From NCBI GenBank assembly GCA_937907165.1, contig CALCUH010000093.1, forward strand, positions 1-62,043: DNA of 62,043 nucleotides, in the 5' to 3' direction. The position numbers and the translations under genes are program-made. Position 1 is the stretch's first letter, and each line of letters begins with the position of its first letter. Source of the stretch: an uncultured Bacteroidales bacterium. Lineage in GTDB: Bacteria > Bacteroidota > Bacteroidia > Bacteroidales > Paludibacteraceae. Under the pieces are notes generated by a model, which was not told the origin of the DNA, did not search any database, and was given only the letters and a program-made list of their open reading frames with translations. Positions 31,559 to 39,854 of the stretch are shown in pieces.

Positions 31559-32410
31559 TTAGAAGTAAATATATGATAACGGGTTTACAGCCACTCCGTC
31601 CTTCCAAAGTTCGAATTCGAAATAGGTATCTGTCCCGTCTCGGAAAGTGGTAAGGATTTCACCGGCATGTACTTTCATGCCTTTTTGTTTGATGAATGGC
31701 TGGCGGGTTTTGTAAACCGTCACGATGTTGTTCGTATGTTGGATGCAAAGCACATAGAGATTGTGGAATGAGTAGTCGCTGGAGATGATGACGCCGTCCA
31801 ATACGGAGAGAACGCTCGTGTTTTGTACGGCGACGAGTGTGGTTCCATAGACGCTTTTACGGATGTTGAAAGTGTCCAATATGCGTCCTTTGGCGGGAGC
31901 GCACATCAGATAGGAGGACTCGATGTTTTCGCTCAGATTAGGATTGATGGTGCTCAGATTTTCTATTTGGCTCGCTTCGAATGAGTCTCTGTAGGCGTTT
32001 TCTAATGCGGAAGGTTCGCAGTTCAATTTTTCGTTGGCGATTTTTTTCAGGTTTTTCGTTGTTGATAGTGAGTCGAATTCCACCTGACCGGTCATTACGG
32101 ACCTGAGCCCGTCCATGTATTGCATTTGAAGCTCCATTTGTTCAGAAAGAGAATCGACGACGAGAGCGTCTTGCATAAGTTGTTTTCTGAGACTGATATT
32201 CTCAGTGTACCCCGGTAGGAATCCTCGTAAAGGCGTCTGGATGATGAGGACTGCTATGAGGAAGAAATAGACGATGGCGATGATGAAGCATGCGCCACAT
32301 ACGGTTCCGATGGAGAGGCGAATGTGGAACACCTCTTCCAATGTGTTTTCATTCAGGATGGATATCCTGTATTTGAATCGTATCTTTTGTAGAATATCTT
32401 TTATTTCCAT
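31559..32410 (-). CDS. membrane-anchored LytM/M23-like protein without zinc ligands
   Basis: A 283-residue protein with one membrane segment (residues 33-58, IGTVCGACFIIAIVYFFLIA), a periplasmic helical linker likely to form a coiled coil (residues 70-160), and a C-terminal peptidoglycan-peptidase-like domain of M23 type. The canonical zinc motifs H-x3-D and H-x-H are absent: where active enzymes have HxHFEL, this one has YFEFELWKDG near residue 265. It is therefore probably an inactive LytM protein that regulates or positions cell-wall enzymes, like EnvC or NlpD. It lies between a TrmH-type gene and dxr in the operon. Confidence 0.8.
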   Translation of the reverse strand: MEIKDILQKIRFKYRISILNENTLEEVFHIRLSIGTVCGACFIIAIVYFFLIAVLIIQTPLRGFLPGYTENISLRKQLMQDALVVDSLSEQMELQMQYMDGLRSVMTGQVEFDSLSTTKNLKKIANEKLNCEPSALENAYRDSFEASQIENLSTINPNLSENIESSYLMCAPAKGRILDTFNIRKSVYGTTLVAVQNTSVLSVLDGVIISSDYSFHNLYVLCIQHTNNIVTVYKTRQPFIKQKGMKVHAGEILTTFRDGTDTYFEFELWKDGVAVNPLSYIYF

Positions 32411-32416
32411 GCTATG

Positions 32417-33166
32417 TTATAATCTTCTTCTGAATTCTGAACAAATTATGCCGGTTGCCATCGCCACGTTGAGTGATTCCGATGTGGATCTCCCTTGGGG
32501 AAAGTTCGGGATGAATAATCGTTTGTTGACAAGTTCCGATATGGTTTCGGAGATACCGTTTCCTTCGTTACCCATCACAATGATTCCGTCGGAGGTGAGT
32601 TCTTGTTTGTAAATATCATCTCCGTTGAGGAAAGTGCCGTAAATAGGGGAATCGGCATGCTCTGAGAGAAATTGGTCCAATTTCAGGTAATGTGTTCTTA
32701 CCCGTCCAATGGCGCCCATGGTCGCTTGAACGACTTTGGGGTTGAATGCGTCGGCCGTTTCTAATGAGCAAACGATGTCTTCGATACCGAACCAGTCCGC
32801 CACCCTGATGATGGTGCCTAAGTTCCCGGGGTCTTGAATCGTATCTAAAGCCAATATGAGCTTCCCTTTGATGTGAGGGTCCAACGTATGTTCCGGTTTA
32901 TGGAAAATCGCTAGCGCCGATTGCGGAGATTGGAGAAGGGATGCTTTGCATATTTCGTCTTTCTCGGTGATTATCGTCTCATTCGCTTGTGCTTCGGGAT
33001 GTTCTTTAAGAAATGAATCCTCGCAGATGAGGGTATGGCATTGGAAGTAGGGAAGTAGTTCGGCGACGAGTTTATTCCCCTCCGCAAGGAAAAGTCCAAG
33101 GGCGTCCCGCTCCTTTTTCTTGGCGAGCGACGCTATTAGTTTTATTTTATTCTTGCTCAGTGCCAT
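32417..33166 (-). CDS. TrmH/SpoU family RNA 2'-O-methyltransferase
   Basis: A 249-residue SAM-dependent RNA methylase with a trefoil-knot fold. Residues 1-100 are the substrate-binding domain of RlmB type (FLAEGNKLVAELL). Motif 1 is QDPGNLGTIIRVADWFG near residue 112, motif 2 VMGNEGNGIS near residue 196, and motif 3 SLNVAMATGI near residue 231. The substrate, 23S rRNA or a tRNA, cannot be read from the sequence. Seven bases before the LytM-like gene and 15 after the DUF4827 gene in the operon. Confidence 0.9.
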   Translation of the reverse strand: MALSKNKIKLIASLAKKKERDALGLFLAEGNKLVAELLPYFQCHTLICEDSFLKEHPEAQANETIITEKDEICKASLLQSPQSALAIFHKPEHTLDPHIKGKLILALDTIQDPGNLGTIIRVADWFGIEDIVCSLETADAFNPKVVQATMGAIGRVRTHYLKLDQFLSEHADSPIYGTFLNGDDIYKQELTSDGIIVMGNEGNGISETISELVNKRLFIPNFPQGRSTSESLNVAMATGIICSEFRRRL

Positions 33167-33180
33167 CTTCCTTCTCTTTA

Positions 33181-33768
33181 TTATTCCAAGCCTACCAATT
33201 CGATTTCGTAGTACATCGGACGGTATTCGTTGGCGTCCGACATTGATACGCCTGTAATGGTCACATTACTTTCATTGCCGATGCTGAATGGAATGATGAC
33301 TTTACATTTTCCTCCCACCCGAAGGTTTTTTATCGCTTGTTGGAATCCCACTCCGAATGTGGAACCTGAAGGATTGACTTTGAAATTTTGCGGATCTGGC
33401 GCATATTGGGCGGTGCAGTTGTATAGCATTCTTCCTTCAAGAGTATAGCCTGCATAACGCACATAGGCCGTCCAGTTGTCTTTCGGAGTCTCCCCATCCC
33501 CTTTCCTTATCTGATGATAGTAGAGCCCTTCGGATTTCCCTGATGCGTAGAGGTAGTAGATCTCGTTGCCGGATTCGTCCACCCATATGCTATCGGTTTC
33601 CGGCATGCTTCCTTGAACGGTTATGTTATGGGACTTGATAAAGTTTTCGATGGCGTTGTCCTCGTCGTCCACGTAATCGGAATATGTCTTTGCGTCTCCG
33701 CAATTGATGAATGAGGCGAATATTGCCGTGGAGAGAACTGCTGCTTTTAATCGATTAGTCGAAATCAT
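33181..33768 (-). CDS. DUF4827 lipoprotein (FKBP-like)
   Basis: A 195-residue protein with a hydrophobic leader and a Cys at residue 23 (ASFINCGDAKTYSDYV) that could be a lipobox, although the residue before it is Asn, so lipidation is uncertain. The rest fits DUF4827, a Bacteroidota family that resembles FKBP-type peptidyl-prolyl isomerases. The GFQQAIKNLRVGGKCKVIIP segment near residue 141 matches the isomerase helix and following strand. It lies next to another FKBP-like lipoprotein gene, so the two probably work together as envelope folding factors. Confidence 0.82.
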   Translation of the reverse strand: MISTNRLKAAVLSTAIFASFINCGDAKTYSDYVDDEDNAIENFIKSHNITVQGSMPETDSIWVDESGNEIYYLYASGKSEGLYYHQIRKGDGETPKDNWTAYVRYAGYTLEGRMLYNCTAQYAPDPQNFKVNPSGSTFGVGFQQAIKNLRVGGKCKVIIPFSIGNESNVTITGVSMSDANEYRPMYYEIELVGLE

Positions 33769-33779
33769 GTTTTCTGTTT

Positions 33780-34319
33780 TTATCGTTTTTTATTTACTTC
33801 TATGATGGAAAGTTTCATGAATACGGGTGTCCAGCCGTTAATGCATTTCCCGTATCCGGGCACACCGTAGGCGATGACGGAAGGAAGAATGAATTCTCCT
33901 TCTCCGGATTCTCGCATCATAGGAATCGCTTCCCTAATGCCTTTTTCAATGTCGGAGTGATCTAAAGTTATGGTTTTCACCACATCTGTCAATTTGTCGC
34001 ATGGCGCTTCTCCCAACGGACCGATGGTGTATTTAATCGTGACTTCGTCGTTTCCTGTGATAGAATCCTTTTCGCCTTTTTGGATGATATGGTATCTTAA
34101 ACCGGAATTTGTTTTTCCCATATCTAGCTTCAACGAGTCGATGTAGTGGTCAATCTCCTGATTCTCCAATTCGAAGAATTGCTTGTTCATTTCGATCAGA
34201 TTGTCGGTAATATCCTCTTTCTCCACTTTGTTGACGGGTATCTGAACCTGTTCCTTCCCGCAGGAGGCGAGGAGGAAAAGGATGGATAGCCCTAATAGAC
34301 GGATGCTTGTTTTATCCAT
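33780..34319 (-). CDS. FKBP-type peptidyl-prolyl isomerase-like lipoprotein (GldI-like)
   Basis: 179 residues from the chosen ATG at 34319. The lipobox is LLASC near residue 20, giving a lipid-anchored protein. The C-terminal domain has an FKBP-like pattern: SGLRYHIIQKG, then DEVTIKYTIG, GIREAIPMMRESGEGEFILP and a final strand VFMKLSIIEV. It resembles the gliding-motility-associated isomerases of Bacteroidota. Several isomerase active-site aromatics cannot be confirmed. I prefer ATG 34319 to the upstream in-frame ATG 34334 because it directly starts the signal sequence. The start overlaps the end of the DHH gene by eight bases. Confidence 0.82.
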   Translation of the reverse strand: MDKTSIRLLGLSILFLLASCGKEQVQIPVNKVEKEDITDNLIEMNKQFFELENQEIDHYIDSLKLDMGKTNSGLRYHIIQKGEKDSITGNDEVTIKYTIGPLGEAPCDKLTDVVKTITLDHSDIEKGIREAIPMMRESGEGEFILPSVIAYGVPGYGKCINGWTPVFMKLSIIEVNKKR

Positions 34320-35364
34320 TGACTCTTCTTTCAAGTTCTGCCGTTAATTCATTTTTGAGGGAAGGAAGCGCCTCCTCGAAGGTTTTGACGGTTTCTTCCA
34401 TCGACTTGTACATCTCGCCGCCGGACGCGTTTTTGTGTCCGCCTCCGTTGAAATGGTTCATGGCGAATACGTTCGTCGCCACATCCCCTTGGGAGCGGAA
34501 CGAACATTTGATTTTACCTCCCTCTTCTTTGAAGAATGCGGAGAAGATGATTCCTTTGATGGAGAGCGGTATGTTGACGAATCCCTCCGTGTCTCCTTTC
34601 TTGAAATCGTATTTTGAAAGTTCCTCGCTGGTGAGCGAAATCATCGCGGCACCGTATTCGGGGTATAGTTTCATCTTCTCGTAAAGCATATAGCCCATGA
34701 GGCGGTATCTGCTCTCCGAGTAGTTGTTGTAAACCTTATCGTAGATGGCGTCCTTGTCGATGCCTTTCTTGATGAGTTCCGAGATGATGATGTATATTTC
34801 AGTACTATTGGAGTTGTAGGTGAATCCTCCTGTGTCGGTCATCATGCCGGTATAGATGCACTCCGCGCACTCCTTGGTCATCTCCGTGAAATAGCCCATT
34901 CTGCAGATGAGACGGAAAACCATTTCGGAGGTCGAGGAGAACTGAGGATAGGAGATGATCAGCTCCGCGAAGTTGCCCGGATCAAGGTGGTGGTCCAGTA
35001 TCATTTTTTTCGCCGCCGAGTCTCCCACGCTAATTGCTACGTTCTCGATGCGTTTGAGCGTGTTGAAATCTAGTGCGCAGATGAGGTCGGCGTCGGCGAT
35101 TAAATTGTCGGCTACGTTCTTCTTTTTCTCATATACGATGATTTCGGATGCGTTTGGCATCCATTTCAGGAATCCGGGAAGATCGTTAGGTACGATGACA
35201 CTTGCGTTCTTTCCGATAGTTTTCAGGAATATGCTAAGGGCTAGAGATGACCCGATTGCGTCTCCGTCAGGGGAAACGTGGGTCGTGATGACAATGTTTT
35301 GGGCCTCCTCAATCATCAATTTCGCCTCTTGAATTAGATTTTCATCAATAATTTTCGTAATCAT
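34312..35364 (-). CDS. DHH family phosphoesterase (NrnA-like oligoribonuclease / pAp phosphatase)
   Basis: About 350 residues. The DHH domain holds the four metal motifs: HVSPDGDAIGSS near residue 30, CALDFN near residue 93, ILDHHLDPG near residue 118, and MMTDTGGF near residue 168. The C-terminal DHHA1 domain has FNGGGHKNASGG near residue 312. Such enzymes degrade nanoRNA or dephosphorylate pAp. I chose the ATG at 35364 because the protein then begins like Bacteroides homologues (MITKIIDENLI); earlier ATGs at 35370 and 35376 are possible. It is the first gene of the seven-gene operon that runs left to rseP. Confidence 0.88.
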   Translation of the reverse strand: MITKIIDENLIQEAKLMIEEAQNIVITTHVSPDGDAIGSSLALSIFLKTIGKNASVIVPNDLPGFLKWMPNASEIIVYEKKKNVADNLIADADLICALDFNTLKRIENVAISVGDSAAKKMILDHHLDPGNFAELIISYPQFSSTSEMVFRLICRMGYFTEMTKECAECIYTGMMTDTGGFTYNSNSTEIYIIISELIKKGIDKDAIYDKVYNNYSESRYRLMGYMLYEKMKLYPEYGAAMISLTSEELSKYDFKKGDTEGFVNIPLSIKGIIFSAFFKEEGGKIKCSFRSQGDVATNVFAMNHFNGGGHKNASGGEMYKSMEETVKTFEEALPSLKNELTAELERRVNG

Positions 35365-35552
35365 AGACATCCACATTAAATACGATGTAAATTTACAAAA
35401 AAAATTGTCATAACGCCTTATTTCTGCGGGAAACCTTACGCTATACCTCACTGTTCTCCATGGATTTTTTGCGTGATCGTGATCGTATTGGTGTGACGCC
35501 GCGTTTTGTCTGTTCTCTCATTTATTAACGTGTTGATGTGTAATATGTTATA

Positions 35553-37118
35553 TTATCCCATAAATATTTTTGTTGTTGTCAGATATCCCAAGTAGATGAG
35601 TAGCAACGAAAAGAGTGTGCTGATCCGGCGGAATGAGCGAGAGAGGGAGGTTGCGAGGGTTGCCGCAAGTATGGCGTAGAGTAGGATGAGATCCAATGAC
35701 GTGAAACGGATGCCTTCCACGAAGGCGTGCGGTAGGGTCTCCATCCAACGGATGCCGCCGTTCATGAATCGTATGAGATGGCTGACGACCATGCCGATGA
35801 ACGAGGAGACGGACTCTATGGAATGGAAGACGGTCATTAGTCCGCAGCCGTAGATGAGGAGTGTGGCAAGCGGAATCACGATGAGTCCCGAAAGCCAGAA
35901 ACAATTGCTGAATTGATGGAAGTGGTAGAGCATGATAGGCATGGTTCCTAGTTGTGCGGCGATGGAGACGGAGGTGAGCGACCATATCTTGTCTGGCAGA
36001 AATCCGTGGCATCGTATGGTGTGGTAGATGTGCTTTTGGAGCAATAGGATGGATATCACGGCTGCGTAGCTGAGTTGGAATCCCACGTCGAGCAGATATC
36101 TTGGGTTGTAGATGAGCATTATGAAGGCGGAGGCGAAGACGGTGTTGAGTGTTGTGCTTTTACGTTCTAGCATTTCTCCTAAAGCAACTAAAGTCAGCAT
36201 GGTGGAGGCTCTGACGACTGATGCGGAGAGCCCTGCGATGAAGGCGTAGCTCCATAGGGCGCATAGCGAAAGAATGATTCTCGTCCGTTTCAGCCGGGCG
36301 CCCCCTGGAATGATTCTCATCAAGGTAGTGATTACGAGGTAGATGATGCCGACGTGCAGACCGCTGACGGCGAGGACGTGGCTGGCGCCGGTGGCGGAGT
36401 AACTTGTCTTGAGCTCTTGGGTGAGCAGCGTTTTGTCTCCTATCGTTAAGGCGGAAGCGATGGCCAACTCTTCTCCTTCCAAGTTGTTGCTTTCGTATAT
36501 CTTTTCGATGCGTTGGCGCACTTCTCTTGCTTTTCTGAGAGGTGTGTCGTGTGTGTCATGTCCGATTCTTTTCCACTTGTTTTTTGGGACGTATATGCTG
36601 CCTGAAAAGCCTATGTTCCGTAGATATGTTTCGTATCCGTTTGTCTCTTTTTGCTTGCCGACGGTCCATGAAGGGAAGAACAGAATGTCTCCTTCCCGCA
36701 GAGCGGAGCTGGCGGAATCTTTCGCGACGAGCAGCATCGCTTGGGTTTCGAGCGGAAGATGTTCCCCGAAGAGTAGGACGGGAGCGCTGTAGGTGGCTCT
36801 CTTTTCTTGCGGGATGTCTGTGATTTTCGCTAGCAGGTAGGGTGTTCCTTGGACGTCTCGGTCCCAAATGACGGGTGTTGTTTGTCTGGTTCGTATGTCT
36901 CCTGCGAGGATGAGGAAGGTGAGGAGAGTGGCGCCGCTGACCCATCTGAGACGGTATTGGCTGAATGTTGGACATAGTTGTGCCGCGATTAGTGCTAGTA
37001 CAGGGGGCAGTAGTGCCCATTCGGGAATTGTTAGTTGAGGCAGATAGAGACCGAAGATAATGCCTGCGATGAGGAATAGACAGATGCGTAGGAAAGGCAA
37101 ACAATATAGTTTCTCCAT
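35553..37118 (-). CDS. ComEC/Rec2 family protein, short form
   Basis: A 521-residue polytopic membrane protein. It has N-terminal membrane segments and the DUF4131-like part (residues 1-200), then the ComEC channel domain with the signature GASHVLAVSGLHVGIIYLV near residue 245 and about seven more hydrophobic segments. In transformable bacteria ComEC carries single-stranded DNA across the inner membrane. The C-terminal metallo-beta-lactamase domain found in full-length ComEC is absent. No other competence gene is near. It follows rpe by 82 bases, with a strong hairpin between. Confidence 0.88.
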   Translation of the reverse strand: MEKLYCLPFLRICLFLIAGIIFGLYLPQLTIPEWALLPPVLALIAAQLCPTFSQYRLRWVSGATLLTFLILAGDIRTRQTTPVIWDRDVQGTPYLLAKITDIPQEKRATYSAPVLLFGEHLPLETQAMLLVAKDSASSALREGDILFFPSWTVGKQKETNGYETYLRNIGFSGSIYVPKNKWKRIGHDTHDTPLRKAREVRQRIEKIYESNNLEGEELAIASALTIGDKTLLTQELKTSYSATGASHVLAVSGLHVGIIYLVITTLMRIIPGGARLKRTRIILSLCALWSYAFIAGLSASVVRASTMLTLVALGEMLERKSTTLNTVFASAFIMLIYNPRYLLDVGFQLSYAAVISILLLQKHIYHTIRCHGFLPDKIWSLTSVSIAAQLGTMPIMLYHFHQFSNCFWLSGLIVIPLATLLIYGCGLMTVFHSIESVSSFIGMVVSHLIRFMNGGIRWMETLPHAFVEGIRFTSLDLILLYAILAATLATSLSRSFRRISTLFSLLLIYLGYLTTTKIFMG

Positions 37119-37164
37119 AATGAAGAATGAAAAACAGGTTAGAGGTAGAAGTGTGGAAAAATAG

Positions 37165-37194
37165 CGGCGCCGCGAGGGTGGTCAGGCGGCGCCG
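37165..37194 (-). terminator. strong hairpin between rpe and comEC
   Basis: A perfect 9-bp GC stem, CGGCGCCGC with GCGGCGCCG, and a 12-base loop, six bases after the rpe stop on the minus strand. Only CTATTTTCC follows, so it may be a partial terminator or an mRNA-stabilising element rather than a full stop. Confidence 0.55.
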
Positions 37195-37200
37195 TATGGG

Positions 37201-37851
37201 TTAGAGCGCCTTCAGGTTGGCGATGGTCTCTGTCGGATTTTCGGCACCGAACACGAAGCTTCCCGCTACGAGCACGTCGGCTCCCGCCTTGAGCAGTCTC
37301 GCTCCGGTTTCGTAGTTGACGCCTCCGTCGATTTCGATGAGCGCCTGGGAATTACGTTTCAGGATGAGTTCTTTCAGACGCATGGTCTTGTCGATGGTGT
37401 TCTCGATGAACTTTTGTCCGCCGAATCCGGGGTTGACCGACATGAGCATGGCTACGTCCACGTCGCTGATTATCTCCTCCAAAACGGAGACTGGCGTGTG
37501 TGGATTAAGCGTCACGCCTGCTTTCATGCCAAGCGCCTTGATGCGTTGGATGGAACGGTGGAGGTGTGTGCATGCCTCGTAGTGGACGTTGAGCACGTCC
37601 GCTCCCAATTTGTGGAATTCGTCGATGAATTTGTCCGGCTCCACAATCATCAAGTGGACATCCAAAGGCTTTTTAGCGTATTTTTGGATGGCGGCTGTGA
37701 CGGGCATTCCGAAGGAGATGTTGGGAACGAATACGCCGTCCATGACGTCCAAGTGGAACCAGTCCGCTTGGCTGGCGTTCACCATCTCCACGTCCGCGCG
37801 CAGGTTGGAGAAATCTGCGGATAGAACAGAAGGGGCAATAAGATGATTCAT
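37201..37851 (-). CDS. rpe: ribulose-phosphate 3-epimerase
   Basis: Interconverts ribulose 5-phosphate and xylulose 5-phosphate in the pentose phosphate pathway. A 216-residue TIM barrel with all usual signatures: APSVLSADFSNL at the N-terminus, HLDVMDGVFVPNISFG with metal ligands near residue 33, DVHLMIVEP near residue 65, MLMSVNPGFGGQKF near residue 135, IEIDGGVN near residue 173 and VAGSFVFGA. The length is normal. It lies upstream of comEC on the same strand. Confidence 0.96.
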   Translation of the reverse strand: MNHLIAPSVLSADFSNLRADVEMVNASQADWFHLDVMDGVFVPNISFGMPVTAAIQKYAKKPLDVHLMIVEPDKFIDEFHKLGADVLNVHYEACTHLHRSIQRIKALGMKAGVTLNPHTPVSVLEEIISDVDVAMLMSVNPGFGGQKFIENTIDKTMRLKELILKRNSQALIEIDGGVNYETGARLLKAGADVLVAGSFVFGAENPTETIANLKAL

Positions 37852-37931
37852 ATTGTGAAATATTAGTTTCTGCGGGATGGTAGAGTTTCGGTTGTTGGAA
37901 GCCTAATATTCTACGGTTCCCATGGCCTGAA

Positions 37932-37965
37932 ATAAAAAAAGGAAGCAACTGTCGTCACTTCCTTT
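37932..37965 (-). terminator. intrinsic terminator after tRNA-Pro
   Basis: On the minus strand AAAGGAAGTGAC (37965-37954) pairs with GTTGCTTCCTTT (37949-37938), with two G-U pairs and a four-base loop, followed by TTTT and more T. Confidence 0.8.
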
Positions 37966-37973
37966 GCAATCAG

Positions 37974-38048
37974 TCGAGGTGAAGGGATTCGAACCCCCGA
38001 CCCTCTGGTCCCAAACCAGATGCGCTAACCGGACTGCGCTACACCTCG
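37974..38048 (-). tRNA. tRNA-Pro (anticodon TGG)
   Basis: On the minus strand: acceptor CGAGGTG/CACCTCG with discriminator A, D arm AGCGCAGTCCGGTTAGCGC, anticodon stem CTGGT/ACCAG region with loop TTTGGGA, T arm GGGGGTTCGAATCCCTT. The anticodon TGG reads all four CCN codons or most of them. 75 bases, CCA not encoded. Confidence 0.94.
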
Positions 38049-38063
38049 TTCTCAAATGCGGTG

Positions 38064-38071
38064 CAAATGTA
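38064..38071 (-). promoter_or_regulatory. promoter element for tRNA-Pro
   Basis: On the minus strand this reads TACATTTG, matching TAnnTTTG, 15 bases before the tRNA 5' end. Confidence 0.6.
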
Positions 38072-38154
38072 CTGCCTTTTGGAATAATCACCAAATGTTT
38101 TGCCGATTATTTTCGAAAAAAAATCGCAAAACTTTTTTGTTAGTTGAATATCAA

Positions 38155-38430
38155 CTATTTAAAATATAAGAAATATGCTGCTAAAATGATTTGAATGATT
38201 AGAATGACGGGCACACCGAAGGTGAATTTCTTGTGGAGAGTCTTGTGACGAAGCGTGTACATGGCGGCGAGTGCGCCGATGGAGCCTCCGAAAGCGGCCC
38301 AAAGAAGCAATGTTTTCTCCGGTATCCGTCTTGCGTTTGTCATTTTTGAGACGTGCTTGTCCCAAGCGTAGACGGCGAATGTGAGTACATTGATAATCAG
38401 TAAAACGAAAAGAATTATTTCCGGTTCCAT
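38155..38430 (-). CDS. DUF1294 small membrane protein
   Basis: A 91-residue protein with three hydrophobic segments: residues 5-22 (IILFVLLIINVLTFAVYA), 40-58 and 70-90. The DUF1294 signature is WDKHVSKMTNARRIPEKTLL followed by GGSIGALAAMYTLRHKT, with the Trp/Asp and Arg-Lys pairs typical of the family. The function is unknown; some homologues are fused to a cold-shock domain, but this one is not. It lies downstream of rpoZ on the same strand, but a terminator separates them. Confidence 0.85.
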   Translation of the reverse strand: MEPEIILFVLLIINVLTFAVYAWDKHVSKMTNARRIPEKTLLLWAAFGGSIGALAAMYTLRHKTLHKKFTFGVPVILIIQIILAAYFLYFK

Positions 38431-38451
38431 GTGACGGTTGTAGGTGATGTG

Positions 38452-38489
38452 AAAAAAATAGGGAATGTGAGCGTGTCACATCCCCCTAT
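38452..38489 (-). terminator. intrinsic terminator after rpoZ
   Basis: On the minus strand ATAGGG-GG-ATGTGA pairs with TCACAT-T-CCCTAT around a five-base loop, followed by TTTTTT. Stem at 38458-38489. Confidence 0.8.
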
Positions 38490-38525
38490 GAGTAGAATCC
38501 TTAACTTCTGTAATGAATACGGATA

Positions 38526-38858
38526 TTAATATTTCATTTTGTCTTTTGCCGGATTTTTCCAGAAAACCTTTTTGTCCTCGTATTCTTGAGCTGCTATCAA
38601 GGTTGGTTTAGGAAGTTTTTCGTAGAAACGGGAGATTTCGATTTGCTCACGGTTCTCGAACACCTCTTCCAAATTGTCGTTGAAAGATGCGAATTCCTGC
38701 AATTTTTTATCCAATTCCGACTTCATCTCCACAGCGATTTGGTTGGATCGGCGGGCGATGATGTTAACTGTCTCGTAGATATTATCCGTGTCGGCACAAA
38801 AACGGTTCATGTCGCGGGTAATGGTGTTAGTCGGAGCTGTTACTTTTTTGTAGTCCAT
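38526..38858 (-). CDS. rpoZ: DNA-directed RNA polymerase subunit omega (Bacteroidota type)
   Basis: A 110-residue member of the omega/Rpb6 family, which helps assemble and stabilise the beta' subunit of RNA polymerase. The helix with IYETVNIIARRSNQIAVEM near residues 28-46 matches the conserved omega core (the A-R-R-A-x-Q-I equivalent reads ARRSNQI). The C-terminal half is charged and specific to the phylum. Fourteen bases after bamD, so the two are cotranscribed. A terminator follows at 38452-38489. Confidence 0.88.
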   Translation of the reverse strand: MDYKKVTAPTNTITRDMNRFCADTDNIYETVNIIARRSNQIAVEMKSELDKKLQEFASFNDNLEEVFENREQIEISRFYEKLPKPTLIAAQEYEDKKVFWKNPAKDKMKY

Positions 38859-38872
38859 GATGATAATATGTT

Positions 38873-39700
38873 TTATTTGTTCTTATTGTCTATCTTTTGT
38901 AAATACTTCTGTGTCTTCTCGTGAATGTGTACGGCCTCCTTTTTGTGTTTGCCGTCAGGAAATTCTCCGATATAGTTGTAGTATTCGTCGTCTGTGTCGC
39001 GGTAGCGTTCCTCCATCTTCTTCTCCACACTCTTGACAGCCTGCATATATTTGGCTTGAAGAATGAGAAAACTGAGATCCTCTTTCCTTTTCGAGTCTGG
39101 ATAGAGTTTCAATGCGTTGGTGGCGGTGACTACGGCGGAACGGTAATTGTTGCCCATGTAATCGCCTAAGTCGTAATAGAGTTTTGCGTTTAAATAGGCT
39201 TTCTCTGCCAATTTCTCTTGCATTTCCTCTAAAAGTTTTAACGCTTCGACACGGTAGTCGCTTTTTGGGTACAATGTTGTGAATTCCAGCAATTCGTCAA
39301 TCGCCTCGATGGTGGTGGCTTGGTCGAGCTTCACTTCAGGGGAGTCTTTGTAGAGGCATTTACCCACGAGAAATTTACACTCTTCCGCATGTTTCCCTTG
39401 CGGATAACCACGGAAGTAAGATGCGAAATAACTTTTCGCCAAGGCGTATTCCTTGTTCTTGAAGTGCGCCATGCCGGTGATGTATACCAAGTTTTCGCCT
39501 TTCTCTGTGCCTCTGAACGCTGAACCGATGGTCTCCAAAATCGAATAGGCTTTGTAGTATTCGCCTTTTTCGTAAAACTCCAATGCCGTCGTGTATTTCA
39601 GATCGTTGTCCGAACTCTTCATGACCTTGCTGTATGTCCCGCACGATGCGAGACTCAAGACCATGACTGCCAATGCGATATGTCTAAAAATCTTTCCCAT
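38873..39700 (-). CDS. bamD: outer membrane protein assembly factor BamD
   Basis: A lipoprotein part of the BAM machine that inserts beta-barrel proteins in the outer membrane. The 275 residues have the lipobox LASC near residue 20 and a chain of TPR helices: ALEFYEKGEYYKAYSILETI, KNKEYALAKSYFASYFRGYP, the P-x-S-x-Y patterns YPKSDYR, and LKLYPDSKRKEDLSFLI. It is the first gene of a short operon with rpoZ and has its own minus-strand promoter. Confidence 0.93.
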   Translation of the reverse strand: MGKIFRHIALAVMVLSLASCGTYSKVMKSSDNDLKYTTALEFYEKGEYYKAYSILETIGSAFRGTEKGENLVYITGMAHFKNKEYALAKSYFASYFRGYPQGKHAEECKFLVGKCLYKDSPEVKLDQATTIEAIDELLEFTTLYPKSDYRVEALKLLEEMQEKLAEKAYLNAKLYYDLGDYMGNNYRSAVVTATNALKLYPDSKRKEDLSFLILQAKYMQAVKSVEKKMEERYRDTDDEYYNYIGEFPDGKHKKEAVHIHEKTQKYLQKIDNKNK

Positions 39701-39715
39701 TCTGAATCTAAACCG

Positions 39716-39723
39716 CGAAAATA
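39716..39723 (-). promoter_or_regulatory. promoter element for bamD-rpoZ
   Basis: On the minus strand this reads TATTTTCG, a TAnnTTTG variant, 15 bases before the bamD start codon, so the leader is very short. Confidence 0.5.
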
Positions 39724-39854
39724 GTCAAATTCGTTCAAAAGATAAAAGAAAAACATTCATTTTTAACTATTTTAAATAAAATGTTTTTATTTCTTTTGTG
39801 GTCGAATTTCAAAACGATTAACATTTAGTAAAAACGATTATTTGAATAAAAATT

